In this document: positions 24,798 through 32,675 of the stretch, one piece after another
How positions within the stretch are numbered: position 1 is the stretch's first letter
Layout: each line of letters begins with the position of its first letter
Source: Oscillatoriales cyanobacterium CG2_30_44_21
GTDB taxonomy: Bacteria > Cyanobacteriota > Cyanobacteriia > Pseudanabaenales > Pseudanabaenaceae
Length of the DNA stretch: 48,327 bases
NCBI GenBank assembly: GCA_001873375.1
Contig: MNZA01000188.1
Span: 3,088 to 51,414, forward strand
Direction of reading: 5' to 3'
Notes under the pieces: model-generated
Databases searched by the model: none
What the model was told of the DNA's origin: nothing
What the model saw: the letters and a program-made list of their open reading frames with translations, nothing else
Translations under genes and position numbers: made by a program

Positions 24798-24837
24798 TTA
24801 AAATCGCCAAATTTAATGGCAAAAATATTTTCAATCC

Positions 24838-25476
24838 ATGCACCTATCCGAATGTTATCGACTCCTTGGGGTTCCTCGCAATGCCACGCTAGATGATATA
24901 AAAGTGGCATATCGCCGCTTGGCGCGAAAGTATCATCCAGATGTAAACCAGAATGATCCCACCACAACCGATAAGTTTCGACTGGTGCAAGAAGCCTATA
25001 AAACGCTAAAAGATTCGGATAAGAGCGCTTCAGGCAGTGATATGTTTGCCAAGAGTAAAGTCGCTGATGTTGTAGAAAATAAGCGATCGCCTACTCCACC
25101 CCCTCAAAAACAACCGCCACGCAATATCAAAATTGAGGTCAAGCAAGTCAGTTACCGAGTTGATCCCCTCAATAGCGATCCTGAACTAAAGCTAAAACTT
25201 GATATGTTACGAAGAGTTCAAGACTTGCTCAAGCAAAAAAAATATGTGGTGGCGATCGCGGTTGTCGAAGGTATGGGTGAGCGATTTCCTGACTCGCCAG
25301 AAGTAATTCATTGGAAAGCTGTCACTTATCACCGATGGGGTAGTGAGTTGATTTTAGTTGGGAAGCTGCGTGAAGCCGAGATCTATCTAAATAAAGCTCT
25401 AAACACTGATCCCAAAAATCGCGAACTCATTTTTGAAGTTAAGCGCGATCTTGAAAGAGTGCAACAACTCAAATAA
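24838..25476 (+). CDS. J-domain protein with a TPR-like C-terminal domain
   Basis: A 212-residue co-chaperone-like protein. Residues 1-65 form a J-domain with the HPD triad at 33-35 (YRRLARKYHPDV), which stimulates DnaK ATPase. A proline-rich linker (SPTPPPQKQPPRN, about 83-96) leads to a helical part (LRRVQDLLKQKKYVVAIAVVE, KLREAEIYLNKALNTDPKNR; shown in pieces) typical of tetratricopeptide repeats. It lacks the Gly/Phe and zinc regions of classical DnaJ, so it is a specialised type; its client is unknown. Confidence 0.88.
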   Translation: MHLSECYRLLGVPRNATLDDIKVAYRRLARKYHPDVNQNDPTTTDKFRLVQEAYKTLKDSDKSASGSDMFAKSKVADVVENKRSPTPPPQKQPPRNIKIEVKQVSYRVDPLNSDPELKLKLDMLRRVQDLLKQKKYVVAIAVVEGMGERFPDSPEVIHWKAVTYHRWGSELILVGKLREAEIYLNKALNTDPKNRELIFEVKRDLERVQQLK

Positions 25477-25479
25477 AAC

Positions 25480-25552
25480 TTAAAAAGCGCCACTATGCGG
25501 CGCTTTTTAAAATCAAAAAAAAGTTGCGGCGCTTCGCGCCGCAACTTTTTTT
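25480..25552. terminator. Two hairpins between convergent J-domain and vipp1 genes
   Basis: The first has 12-bp arms 25480-25491 and 25499-25510 (TTAAAAAGCGCC) and follows the J-domain gene by three bases. The second has perfect 17-bp arms 25516-25532 and 25536-25552 around TTC (core GCGGCGC-TTC-GCGCCGC), with A7 before and T7 after, suited to terminate transcription in both directions. Confidence 0.8.
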
Positions 25553-25559
25553 GGCAAGA

Positions 25560-26327
25560 TTAGCCCATTTGACGGCGAAGGGCTTCTAGTTCGGCATCAA
25601 TGGCTTGACCAACACTACCAGGTCTAGCTGCATCGGATGGGGGCAAAGCACCCTGTGCCGCAGGATTGCCTGTCATCATTTTTGCCTTGAGCGCAGCGAG
25701 TTCATCATCAACACCACTGCCCTCTTCGAGCAATGCAAATTGAGATTCGAGGTTGTCCATCCCCAGCTCAGAGCTAGCGCTAGCCTTAGCTTCAGCCATC
25801 AAGACTCTCTCTTCCATGCGCTCAAAGGTAGCGGCAGCAGAGTTAGTGTTGACTTTGCCCAACATATTGTTGAGATTCTCTTGGGCTTTAGCAGACTGCA
25901 TCCGCGCCTTGAGCATCTCTTTCTTGGTTTTAGCTTCAGAAATCTTGCCTTCAATGGCAATCAAATTCTTTTTAAGCATATCTACCTGACCAGTCTGCTG
26001 ATCAAGACCAGTCTTCAGAGTGTTGGCTGAGTCAGCATGGGTCTTCTTGCGGTTGAGAGCCTCTCTAGCAAGGGATTCATCCCCTTTTTGCAGAGCTAAC
26101 ATCGCCCGCTTTTCCCATTCCTGCGCTTGCGATGCGCTTTGATTATATTGTTGTTCTTGGCGCTTCAGAGCAGCCATTGACTGGGCGACCGCTTGGCGCA
26201 GTTGCACCAGATCTTCCTGCATATCAATGATTGATTGTTCTAAGATCTTTTCTGGATCTTCCGCAGCCGTGACCATTGCATTTACATTGGACTTGACCAC
26301 CATACCAATGCGATCGAGTAATCCCAT
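25560..26327 (-). CDS. vipp1: Vipp1/IM30 membrane-remodelling protein (PspA family)
   Basis: Vipp1 assembles into rings and rods that maintain thylakoid membranes. The 255-residue protein begins MGLLDRIGMVVKSN, the amphipathic membrane-binding helix, followed by the PspA/IM30 coiled-coil region (DPEKILEQSIIDMQEDL and long Q/E/K-rich helices). It ends in an extra tail (SVGQAIDAELEALRRQMG) separated by a linker; this C-terminal helix distinguishes Vipp1 from plain PspA, so the chloroplast/thylakoid-type name is favoured. A single-gene unit. Confidence 0.9.
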   Translation of the reverse strand: MGLLDRIGMVVKSNVNAMVTAAEDPEKILEQSIIDMQEDLVQLRQAVAQSMAALKRQEQQYNQSASQAQEWEKRAMLALQKGDESLAREALNRKKTHADSANTLKTGLDQQTGQVDMLKKNLIAIEGKISEAKTKKEMLKARMQSAKAQENLNNMLGKVNTNSAAATFERMEERVLMAEAKASASSELGMDNLESQFALLEEGSGVDDELAALKAKMMTGNPAAQGALPPSDAARPGSVGQAIDAELEALRRQMG

Positions 26328-26381
26328 AATTCTGTCCTTTGCGCTAGGGAGTAAAATTGATTACATATTACCATGAACGCT

Positions 26382-26575
26382 TAAAAGCGAAGGTAATCTA
26401 ATCGGTTACCTTCACTTTTAAAGCTCTTAAAATTAATCAAACAATTTTGCTTGATTTGCTCCAGTAATCTCCAAAGTGCTGCTTTGTGGCGTTTTGAAGA
26501 TTACTAGAGTTGATACAGCATATTGATGCTTTTAGTAATACTTATAAACTTTGGGAAGCGGCACTTCCCAAAGTT
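26382..26575. repeat. Three imperfect palindromes in the vipp1 leader region
   Basis: Arms TAAAAGCGAAGGTAA (26382-26396) with 26406-26420 (one mismatch); an imperfect pair GTAATCT/AGATTAC around CAAAGTGCTGCTTTG at about 26464-26504; and perfect 12-bp arms 26547-26558 with 26564-26575 (AACTTTGGGAAG) around CGGCA. No gene is seen between vipp1 and the tRNA. Confidence 0.6.
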
Positions 26576-26610
26576 GACATGATTTTTGATTAAGTGCCAA
26601 GCAATATATA

Positions 26611-26684
26611 TAGCAGCTCCGGGACTTGAACCCGGGACCTACGGATTATGAGACCGTCGCTCTAACCACCTGAGCCAAGCTGCC
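26611..26684 (-). tRNA. tRNA with CAT anticodon (elongator Met, or Ile2)
   Basis: Read on the minus strand, 74 bases fold as a cloverleaf: acceptor GGCAGCT with AGCTGCT, D stem GCTC/GAGC with loop AGGTGGTTA, anticodon loop CTCATAA (CAT at 26650-26648), variable AGGTC and T arm CCGGG-TTCAAGT-CCCGG. The CCA end is not encoded. Position 1-72 is G-T and 31-39 is T-T, unusual non-standard pairs. The anticodon stem lacks the three G-C pairs of initiator tRNA, so it is elongator Met or the Ile tRNA whose C34 is changed to lysidine; the two cannot be told apart here. Confidence 0.9.
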
Positions 26685-26741
26685 ATCTCTAGTAATTTAA
26701 CACAATTATTGTAGATATTTGAAAAAAGTAATTTCCATTCC

Positions 26742-26792
26742 CACCCAAGGATTAGCGGTGGGGCGATTCGCCCCACTATTAATCCTTGGGTG
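26742..26792. repeat. Nested palindrome upstream of eda
   Basis: Outer arms CACCCAAGGATTA (26742-26754) and 26780-26792, inner arms GTGGGGCG-ATT-CGCCCCAC (26758-26776), separated by short unpaired bases. It sits about 75 bases upstream of the eda start. Confidence 0.75.
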
Positions 26793-26866
26793 AAAAGGGA
26801 GTGGCAATTGTTCTAAGATTTATGCAATGATCTCAAGCTGTAGTTCATAAAATTTTTCTGCGCCCT

Positions 26867-27508
26867 GTGAATCCTTGGCTAAGTTTATTGCAACAGTATC
26901 GTGTGATCGCTGTCATCCGTGCTGATAATGTCGGTATGGCTAGAGAAATGGCTCTTGCCACTGCTGCGGGTGGGGTAAAGCTGATCGAAATTGCGTGGAA
27001 TACCGATCGCGCTGAGTCTTTGATTCCCAAATTGCAACAAGAATTGCCTGACTGCAAAATCGGCACGGGAACAATTTTGGATCTGGAAATGGCGGAAAGG
27101 GCGATCGCCTGTGGTTGTAGCTTTTTATTTACGCCTCACACCAATCTGGAAATTATTGCCAAAGGTCTAGAAAATAATATTCCTGTAATCGCAGGTGCTT
27201 TGACTCCGACTGAAATTGTTGCTGCTTGGCAGGCGGGTGCATCTGCGGTGAAGGTTTTTCCGATTAAGTTAATTGGTGGAGTTAGTTATCTGCAAGCATT
27301 ACAACCTGTGCTGTTAAACATTCCTTTGATTCCTACGGGCGGAATTACGATTCAAAATATCGATCAATTTTTGGAGGCTGGGGCGATCGCTGTGGGCATT
27401 TCCAGCGACTTGTTTAGGTCAGAAGCAATTGATGAGGATATGACCACCAATATTATTGCCCGATCGCAAATGCTGATCCAAAAAGTGCAACCCTTTCAAA
27501 ATCAATGA
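26867..27508 (+). CDS. eda: 2-keto-3-deoxy-6-phosphogluconate aldolase (KDPG/KHG aldolase)
   Basis: Cleaves KDPG to pyruvate and glyceraldehyde 3-phosphate in the Entner-Doudoroff pathway, or acts on 4-hydroxy-2-oxoglutarate. A 213-residue class I aldolase: Glu41 in KLIEIAW, the phosphate-binding GTGTI, FTPHTN and the Schiff-base Lys129 in SAVKVFPIK, followed by PTGGI. The start is GTG at 26867; the nearest upstream in-frame alternatives are not better. The ruvX start lies four bases after its stop, so the two genes are probably cotranscribed. Confidence 0.9.
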   Translation: MNPWLSLLQQYRVIAVIRADNVGMAREMALATAAGGVKLIEIAWNTDRAESLIPKLQQELPDCKIGTGTILDLEMAERAIACGCSFLFTPHTNLEIIAKGLENNIPVIAGALTPTEIVAAWQAGASAVKVFPIKLIGGVSYLQALQPVLLNIPLIPTGGITIQNIDQFLEAGAIAVGISSDLFRSEAIDEDMTTNIIARSQMLIQKVQPFQNQ

Positions 27509-27512
27509 GCTA

Positions 27513-27941
27513 ATGGAATATGCAGCGCTGGGTTTAGATGTCGGTCGAAAACGAATTGGTGTAGCAGGATGCGATCGCCTTGGAATCACTGTCCACGGCA
27601 TCACGACAATTATTCGGAGGTCATGGGATGAGGATATGGCGGAGTTGCGATCGCTAATTATTGATAGGAACGTTAATACTTTGGTGATTGGGCTTCCTTA
27701 CAATATGGATGGCTCATTGGGTTATCAAGCCAAACAGGTACAGAAATTTGCTCACAATGCCACTAAAGCTCTGGGCATGAATTTAGAATTTGTGGATGAA
27801 AGACTTACATCCTATGAAGCCGAAGAAATGATGCGATCGCTGGGTATTTCTACAAGACATAACAAAGAAATGATTGATCGTAAAGCTGCCGCCCTAATCT
27901 TGCAACAATGGCTCACCATCAAGAACCAAGAAAAGTTTTAA
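27513..27941 (+). CDS. ruvX: Putative pre-16S rRNA nuclease / Holliday junction resolvase RuvX (YqgF)
   Basis: A 142-residue RNase H-fold protein. GLDVGRKRIGVA at the N-terminus carries catalytic Asp9; VIGLPYNMDG, FVDERLTSYEAEE and DRKAAALILQQW complete the family pattern. YqgF is essential in E. coli and matures 16S rRNA 5' ends; a resolvase activity has also been proposed. It follows eda by four bases, and its last 13 bases, including the stop TAA, are part of a perfect palindrome. Confidence 0.93.
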   Translation: MEYAALGLDVGRKRIGVAGCDRLGITVHGITTIIRRSWDEDMAELRSLIIDRNVNTLVIGLPYNMDGSLGYQAKQVQKFAHNATKALGMNLEFVDERLTSYEAEEMMRSLGISTRHNKEMIDRKAAALILQQWLTIKNQEKF

Positions 27942-27975
27942 AAGCGTTGCTTCGCAACGCTTTTAAAACTTTTCT
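27929..27975. repeat. Perfect 22-bp-arm palindrome overlapping the ruvX end
   Basis: Arms 27929-27950 and 27954-27975 around TTC, core AAGCGTTGC-TTC-GCAACGCTT. Thirteen bases of the left arm are ruvX coding sequence and stop. Confidence 0.9.
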
Positions 27976-27979
27976 GATG

Positions 27980-28069
27980 TTGCAGCCCATTGAGGCTTTG
28001 AGTAGTACGGAAAAGTTCTGGAAAGCGTTGCTCTGCGCCGCTTTCCAGAACTTCTATGGGTTCTGTTTT
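27980..28069 (-). repeat. Boxed palindrome element (copy 5, minus orientation)
   Basis: On the minus strand the right box lies at 28010-27980 (CCGTACTACTCAAAG, CCTCAATGGGCTGCA). Arms AAGTTCTGGAAAGCG (28013-28027) and 28039-28053 enclose TTGCTCTGCGC, which would pair further with one mismatch around TCT. The left box is reduced to about AACAGAACCCATAG. Confidence 0.7.
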
Positions 28070-28105
28070 CAATTCACAAAAGTGTAGCTACACTTTTGTG
28101 AATTG
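28070..28105. repeat. Perfect loop-free 36-base palindrome
   Basis: CAATTCACAAAAGTGTAG (28070-28087) is followed directly by its exact reverse complement (28088-28105). It ends three bases from the stop of the minus-strand DUF255 gene. The right half recurs at 6518-6535. Confidence 0.9.
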
Positions 28106-28108
28106 GTG

Positions 28109-30151
28109 TTAAATGACTCGATTCATGCTTTTTTTAAGCTGCTGTTCACACATATCTAGACTTGTAGCTGGCTCCAAGCAAGCACTACCTTGACATATTA
28201 GGGCGATCGCATTGGGCGCAAAATGTTGATCAAAATGGGGATCGATACATAGCATCGCTACTGGATAATAGTGGCGATAGAAATAATCATATTGGCTAGC
28301 GCTAGTCTGCAATAGGGCATGATTGCGAAACCAGTCAAAGGCGGTTAATAGACTAGGACAAGACACAGGATTAGTAGCAATTACATGACCAAAACGTTTT
28401 AGGGCAAGCTCAGCGTGGTTGAGATATTCGCGCTTTTCGGTGAGGGTGGCAAGGCGAACTAAATTGGCGATCGCAATGCCATTGGGTGAGGGTGTGGCAT
28501 TGTCTTGATAGTTGCGTTCGCGCAATAGCAAATGCTGACTAGACTCGCTCGTTGTATTAAAGTAGCCGCCAGACATGGCATCCCAAAAATCACGATCAAA
28601 TTCGGCTTGAATGGCGATCGCTTGAGCCAAATAGAATTCTGCTTGTTCAGGAATTGCTTGATGTAAGTCTAAAAGCGCCTTAATCAATAGAGCATAATCT
28701 TCAGATTGAGCGACTACCGAAGCTTGTCCTTCATAATTAATGCGTTGAAGTTTGCCTTCAATCCATTGATGATCGAGAATGAATTGGATGGCTCTAGTCG
28801 CCATCTGCTTGTAAATGGGATTTTGAAAAGCACGGTAAGCCGTAGCAAGTCCCGAAATCATCAGAGCATTCCAAGCGGTAATTGCCTTGGTATCGGTAAT
28901 CGGTGGCACACGACCTTCCCAATCAATTTCTTTGATGTCAGCTTGACTACGAGCCACAGGAAAAGCATCAGTTGGACGGGAATATTCACCATAACGACGG
29001 CGAAATAGTTTGGTGAGGCAACTTTCTATCTCTGGCGATAATATCCCCAGTTTCTTGCGTTGCAGGACATTACTTTCTTCAAAATTTCCCTGTTCAGAAA
29101 TTGTAAATTCCTGAACTAATAGTTCCAATTCTGAATTACTAAAAATCTTTTTTAGTTCCCCATAGCTCCACACCCAAAATTTCCCCTCCCGTCCCTCGCT
29201 ATCGGCATCTTGGGAGGCATAAAAGCAGCCTTCTTGAGCAAGCATTTCGCGCTGGAGCCATGTGGCAGTTAACTCGCAAGCTCTAGCGATCGCAGGTTCT
29301 TCTAGTCCTGAGAGCCAGAGATTTGCTAGATATTCCATGATCAAGCCATTGTCATAGAGCATCTTCTCAAAGTGTGGCACTGTCCATGTATGGTCTACGG
29401 TGTAACGATGCCAGCCTCCCGCCACATGATCAAAAATGCCGCCAAGAACTAAATCTATTCCTCTTTGTTGGACTTTATTTTTAAGCTGGTTATCTCCCTT
29501 CTCAAACCTGCTCGCCATCAGCAAAAAATTAGCATAAGGAATCATCGGGAAGCAAGTTCCATAATCACGATTGGTGACTACTTCCGCACATTTTTGAATT
29601 CCATTAGCTAATACATTATCGTTAATAATCGGTACAGGAATTAGCTTATTGATTTGATGGAGATTGCGAACGATTTGTTCTTTGTATTCTTGAATATCTC
29701 GATTGCGATCGCAATGAATTTCATTGATAGATTGTAAAACCTTCAAAAAGCCTGGTCTTCCGTAGCGCGGCTCAATGGGAAAGTATGTACCACCATAAAA
29801 GGGAACTAAATCATCAGGTGCTAAAAAGAGATTTAATGGCCAGCCGCCACTCTCGCCCATGATCTGCACCGCTTGCATATAGATGCTATCGAGGTCGGGG
29901 CGTTCCTCTCGATCTACTTTGATTGCTACAAAGCGATCGTTCATGTAGTCCGCGATTACCGTATCTGAAAAAGCTTCATGTTCCATCACCGTACACCAGT
30001 GACAACTGGAATATCCAATTGATAGAAAAATAGGCTTATTTTCAGTTCTTGCCTTTTCTAAGGCTTCATTGTCCCAAGGATACCAATCAATCGGATTATC
30101 CGCGTGCTTGCGTAGATAGAGACTTTGCGATTGCGCGAGACGATTGGACAT
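28109..30151 (-). CDS. DUF255 thioredoxin-domain / six-hairpin glycosidase-like protein
   Basis: A 680-residue member of the YyaL/SPATA20 group. The N-terminal thioredoxin-like domain shows the family start [16 protein letters not shown] and the redox motif SSCHWC with Cys50 and Cys53. The rest is a large helical domain resembling six-hairpin glycosidases ([43 protein letters not shown]). The function of the bacterial group is not established; a role in redox or glycan chemistry is inferred from domains only. Length is normal for the family. Confidence 0.9.
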   Translation of the reverse strand: MSNRLAQSQSLYLRKHADNPIDWYPWDNEALEKARTENKPIFLSIGYSSCHWCTVMEHEAFSDTVIADYMNDRFVAIKVDREERPDLDSIYMQAVQIMGESGGWPLNLFLAPDDLVPFYGGTYFPIEPRYGRPGFLKVLQSINEIHCDRNRDIQEYKEQIVRNLHQINKLIPVPIINDNVLANGIQKCAEVVTNRDYGTCFPMIPYANFLLMASRFEKGDNQLKNKVQQRGIDLVLGGIFDHVAGGWHRYTVDHTWTVPHFEKMLYDNGLIMEYLANLWLSGLEEPAIARACELTATWLQREMLAQEGCFYASQDADSEGREGKFWVWSYGELKKIFSNSELELLVQEFTISEQGNFEESNVLQRKKLGILSPEIESCLTKLFRRRYGEYSRPTDAFPVARSQADIKEIDWEGRVPPITDTKAITAWNALMISGLATAYRAFQNPIYKQMATRAIQFILDHQWIEGKLQRINYEGQASVVAQSEDYALLIKALLDLHQAIPEQAEFYLAQAIAIQAEFDRDFWDAMSGGYFNTTSESSQHLLLRERNYQDNATPSPNGIAIANLVRLATLTEKREYLNHAELALKRFGHVIATNPVSCPSLLTAFDWFRNHALLQTSASQYDYFYRHYYPVAMLCIDPHFDQHFAPNAIALICQGSACLEPATSLDMCEQQLKKSMNRVI

Positions 30152-30179
30152 AGGACAAACTTTAATTACGATGTAATTT

Positions 30180-30311
30180 TACAGCGCTTTGCGCTTAAAC
30201 CTAAACGTGGCAAGTTTTTGAAAGTGTTGCTTTGTAATACTTGACCGAAAAAAGCCTAAAAGCGCTGCTTTTAGGCTTTTTCGGTTCGCGTTAAAGCGCA
30301 AAGCGCTTTAA
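30180..30311. repeat. Palindrome flanked by inverted left boxes
   Basis: A forward left box (ACAGCGCTTTGCGCT then TAAACCTAAACG, 30181-30207) and an inverted one (minus-strand TTAAAGCGCTTTGCGCTTTAA, 30311-30291; each half under 20 bases as GCGCTTT/AAAGCGC) flank stem 30244-30263 with 30267-30285 (one bulged A, loop GCT). The inverted box covers the stop codon of the ABC transporter gene. Confidence 0.75.
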
Positions 30312-32134
30312 ATCAATTCGCCAGTTTCTTGGAGAGAGTGCAACCGATGGTAAATACCGCCTTGAGCGAGTAGTTGTTGGTGTGAACCAATTTCCACAAT
30401 TTGCCCTTGATCTAAAACCACAATTTTATTTGCCTCACGAACAGTACTGAGACGGTGGGCAATGATAATTGTCGTGCGTGTTCCCTGAATCCTTTGCATC
30501 GCCAACTGAATTGATCGCTCTGATTCATAGTCAAGGCTGGAAGTTGCTTCATCAAAAACTAAAATATCAGGATCAACTAACAAAGCTCTGGCAATACCTA
30601 ATCTCTGACGCTGACCACCAGACAATCTTACGCCCCGCTCACCCACGATTGTGTTAAAGCCTTTGGGTAGTAGATGCAAAAATTCATCCACACTAGCGAT
30701 CGCACAGGCTTCTTTGACCTGAGCAAAGGTGGCAGTCGGGTTGCCATAGACTAGGTTGTCCAGCAGAGTTCCATTAAATATATCGACCTCCTGATGCACG
30801 ATCGCCAACCGCTTCCGATAGCCTGTGATATCAAGGTCAGTAATACAATTATCGTCAATCAAAATGCTGCCACCAGAAGGCTCAAAATAACGGAACAGCA
30901 ACTTAACCAAAGTTGACTTACCCGAACCCGATCGCCCCACAAGAGCTACTGTCTCGCAAGGCTCAATTGTGAATTGAATATTTTCTAATACAGGGCGATC
31001 GCGATCGTAGCCAAAAGCCAGATTGCGAAATTCCACCTTGCCTTCAAAACGATATTGGGGATATTTGGCTTGTTGATCAATGGCGATCGCTGCATCTTGC
31101 CCATCATCTTGCTTCATAAATTCATGGAAGCGCATCATCGAAGAGTAGCGGCGGGCAAACACTTCTGCTAATAGACAAATCGGTCTGATCTCCGAGTAAG
31201 CCATACTCGCCAATGTGGAGATCGTGATGAAGTGACCGATGGACAATTTGCCACCAAAAGTCGCAAATAGCGCCGCCCCAAACACCACAAACTGGCAAGC
31301 TTCCAAGACCGTATCCCTTACCATGCCTAGCCTGACATAGCCATTGTGAATTCCCCAGAGCGAGACTTTAGCCTCACGCTCTAGGCGATCGCGTTGACGC
31401 TGATATTCCTTAGCTTCGTTACCAAATGCTTTGACAGTCTTAATATTGGTAATAATTTCTGAAGTGCGACTTTCCGTATTTTCTTGATAAACCTCAAGAG
31501 TTTCCTCGATTTTGGTGAGCTTCTTCAGCTTTTGCAAGCTGCCCAGCAGTACCACAATAAATGAAACCAAGAAGAAAGCAGAAATCCACCAAGCGATCGC
31601 GCAGATAATTACAAAAATGCCAATAATTCGGAACAGCTTGGGAATTAACTGCCCCGCAATTTCGGGATATGACCACATATGATTGGCTAGTCCTCGCGCT
31701 ACCCGTCCCGCAATCCGTCCAGGATTGTTCTCGTCATAAAACTCAATGGGCAAAGTCAAAATCTTGGCGATCGCCCTTTGGGTCTGGTCACGCCGAGTTT
31801 TGAGAGCCACCTGCCAATGAAAGTTGTTGGCAATCAAGACCTGTACAGGCGCACGAAGAACTGTCACCACAAAAATCAAACCTGTCAAAATTGCCAAGCT
31901 AACCTCTGCGGTCACAGGTTGTCGCACCAAAGTTGCCATTGCATCAATTAAGAGCGCAACTTCACGATCTGGCGATCGCCCTGACAATATATTTAAGATC
32001 TGTCCCACGGCGTAAGGAACCGTCAAGTCAACGATTTCAAACAGGCTAGAGCCTGTAATGCTCCAGATCGCCGTGACTCGATATCGTCTAAAATAAAGTG
32101 CGATGTCCCAAAAACTTGCTGTCATAGTTGTCAA
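30308..32134 (-). CDS. ABC exporter, fused membrane and ATPase domains
   Basis: A 608-residue half transporter. Residues 1-330 form the membrane domain with about six hydrophobic segments; the ATPase part has Walker A GRSGSGKST near 399, the Q loop IVHQEVDIFNGTL, signature LSGGQRQRLGIAR near 503, Walker B ILVFDEATSSLD near 525 and the H loop IIAHRLSTV. It would work as a homodimer or with a partner. The substrate (lipid, peptide or drug) cannot be told. It is divergent from arfB with a 64-base shared gap. Confidence 0.93.
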   Translation of the reverse strand: MTTMTASFWDIALYFRRYRVTAIWSITGSSLFEIVDLTVPYAVGQILNILSGRSPDREVALLIDAMATLVRQPVTAEVSLAILTGLIFVVTVLRAPVQVLIANNFHWQVALKTRRDQTQRAIAKILTLPIEFYDENNPGRIAGRVARGLANHMWSYPEIAGQLIPKLFRIIGIFVIICAIAWWISAFFLVSFIVVLLGSLQKLKKLTKIEETLEVYQENTESRTSEIITNIKTVKAFGNEAKEYQRQRDRLEREAKVSLWGIHNGYVRLGMVRDTVLEACQFVVFGAALFATFGGKLSIGHFITISTLASMAYSEIRPICLLAEVFARRYSSMMRFHEFMKQDDGQDAAIAIDQQAKYPQYRFEGKVEFRNLAFGYDRDRPVLENIQFTIEPCETVALVGRSGSGKSTLVKLLFRYFEPSGGSILIDDNCITDLDITGYRKRLAIVHQEVDIFNGTLLDNLVYGNPTATFAQVKEACAIASVDEFLHLLPKGFNTIVGERGVRLSGGQRQRLGIARALLVDPDILVFDEATSSLDYESERSIQLAMQRIQGTRTTIIIAHRLSTVREANKIVVLDQGQIVEIGSHQQLLAQGGIYHRLHSLQETGELI

Positions 32135-32198
32135 AACTCCTACATCAAGTTTACTTCGTGAAATCTACTCTACGAAATAATCGCCAGCACTAACTAAA

Positions 32199-32615
32199 AT
32201 GCTACAGATAACCAAATACAGTTCTATATCATTAGACGAAATCGAGATCACCGCGATTCGATCGCAGGGTGCTGGCGGTCAAAACGTAAACAAAGTCTCC
32301 ACGGCTATACATTTACGTTTTGATATCAATGGTTCTTCCCTGTCGCCAATTTACAAAGAACGTCTTCTCAATCTTAGCGATCGGCGCATCACCAAAGATG
32401 GCGTGATCGTCATCAAAGCTCAGCAACATCGTACCCAAGAGCAAAATAAAGAAGAAGCTTTGAAAAGATTACAGTTATTAGTTAAATCGGTAACAATTGA
32501 AACCACCAAACGCAAACCCACCAAGCCATCACTGGGCGCTCATAACCGCCGCATCCTCGCCAAAACCAAACGCAGCCAAATCAAATCCCTCCGCGCCAAC
32601 GTCATCGATGAATGA
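32199..32615 (+). CDS. arfB: Ribosome rescue hydrolase ArfB (YaeJ-type)
   Basis: Releases peptides from ribosomes stalled on broken mRNAs without a stop codon. The 138-residue protein has the release-factor GGQ loop (SQGAGGQNVNK, GGQ at 26-28) right at the N-terminus and a long basic C-terminal tail (RKPTKPSLGAHNRRILAKTK, RSQIKSLRAN) that would enter the empty mRNA channel. No codon-recognition domain is present, which fits ArfB rather than RF1/RF2. Cyanobacteria also have tmRNA, so this is a back-up system. Confidence 0.9.
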   Translation: MLQITKYSSISLDEIEITAIRSQGAGGQNVNKVSTAIHLRFDINGSSLSPIYKERLLNLSDRRITKDGVIVIKAQQHRTQEQNKEEALKRLQLLVKSVTIETTKRKPTKPSLGAHNRRILAKTKRSQIKSLRANVIDE

Positions 32616-32675
32616 TAAATCTCTGCAAATGCGTTGAGTATTTCCTTACTTCAAACACAAGTCACGTAGACCAAG

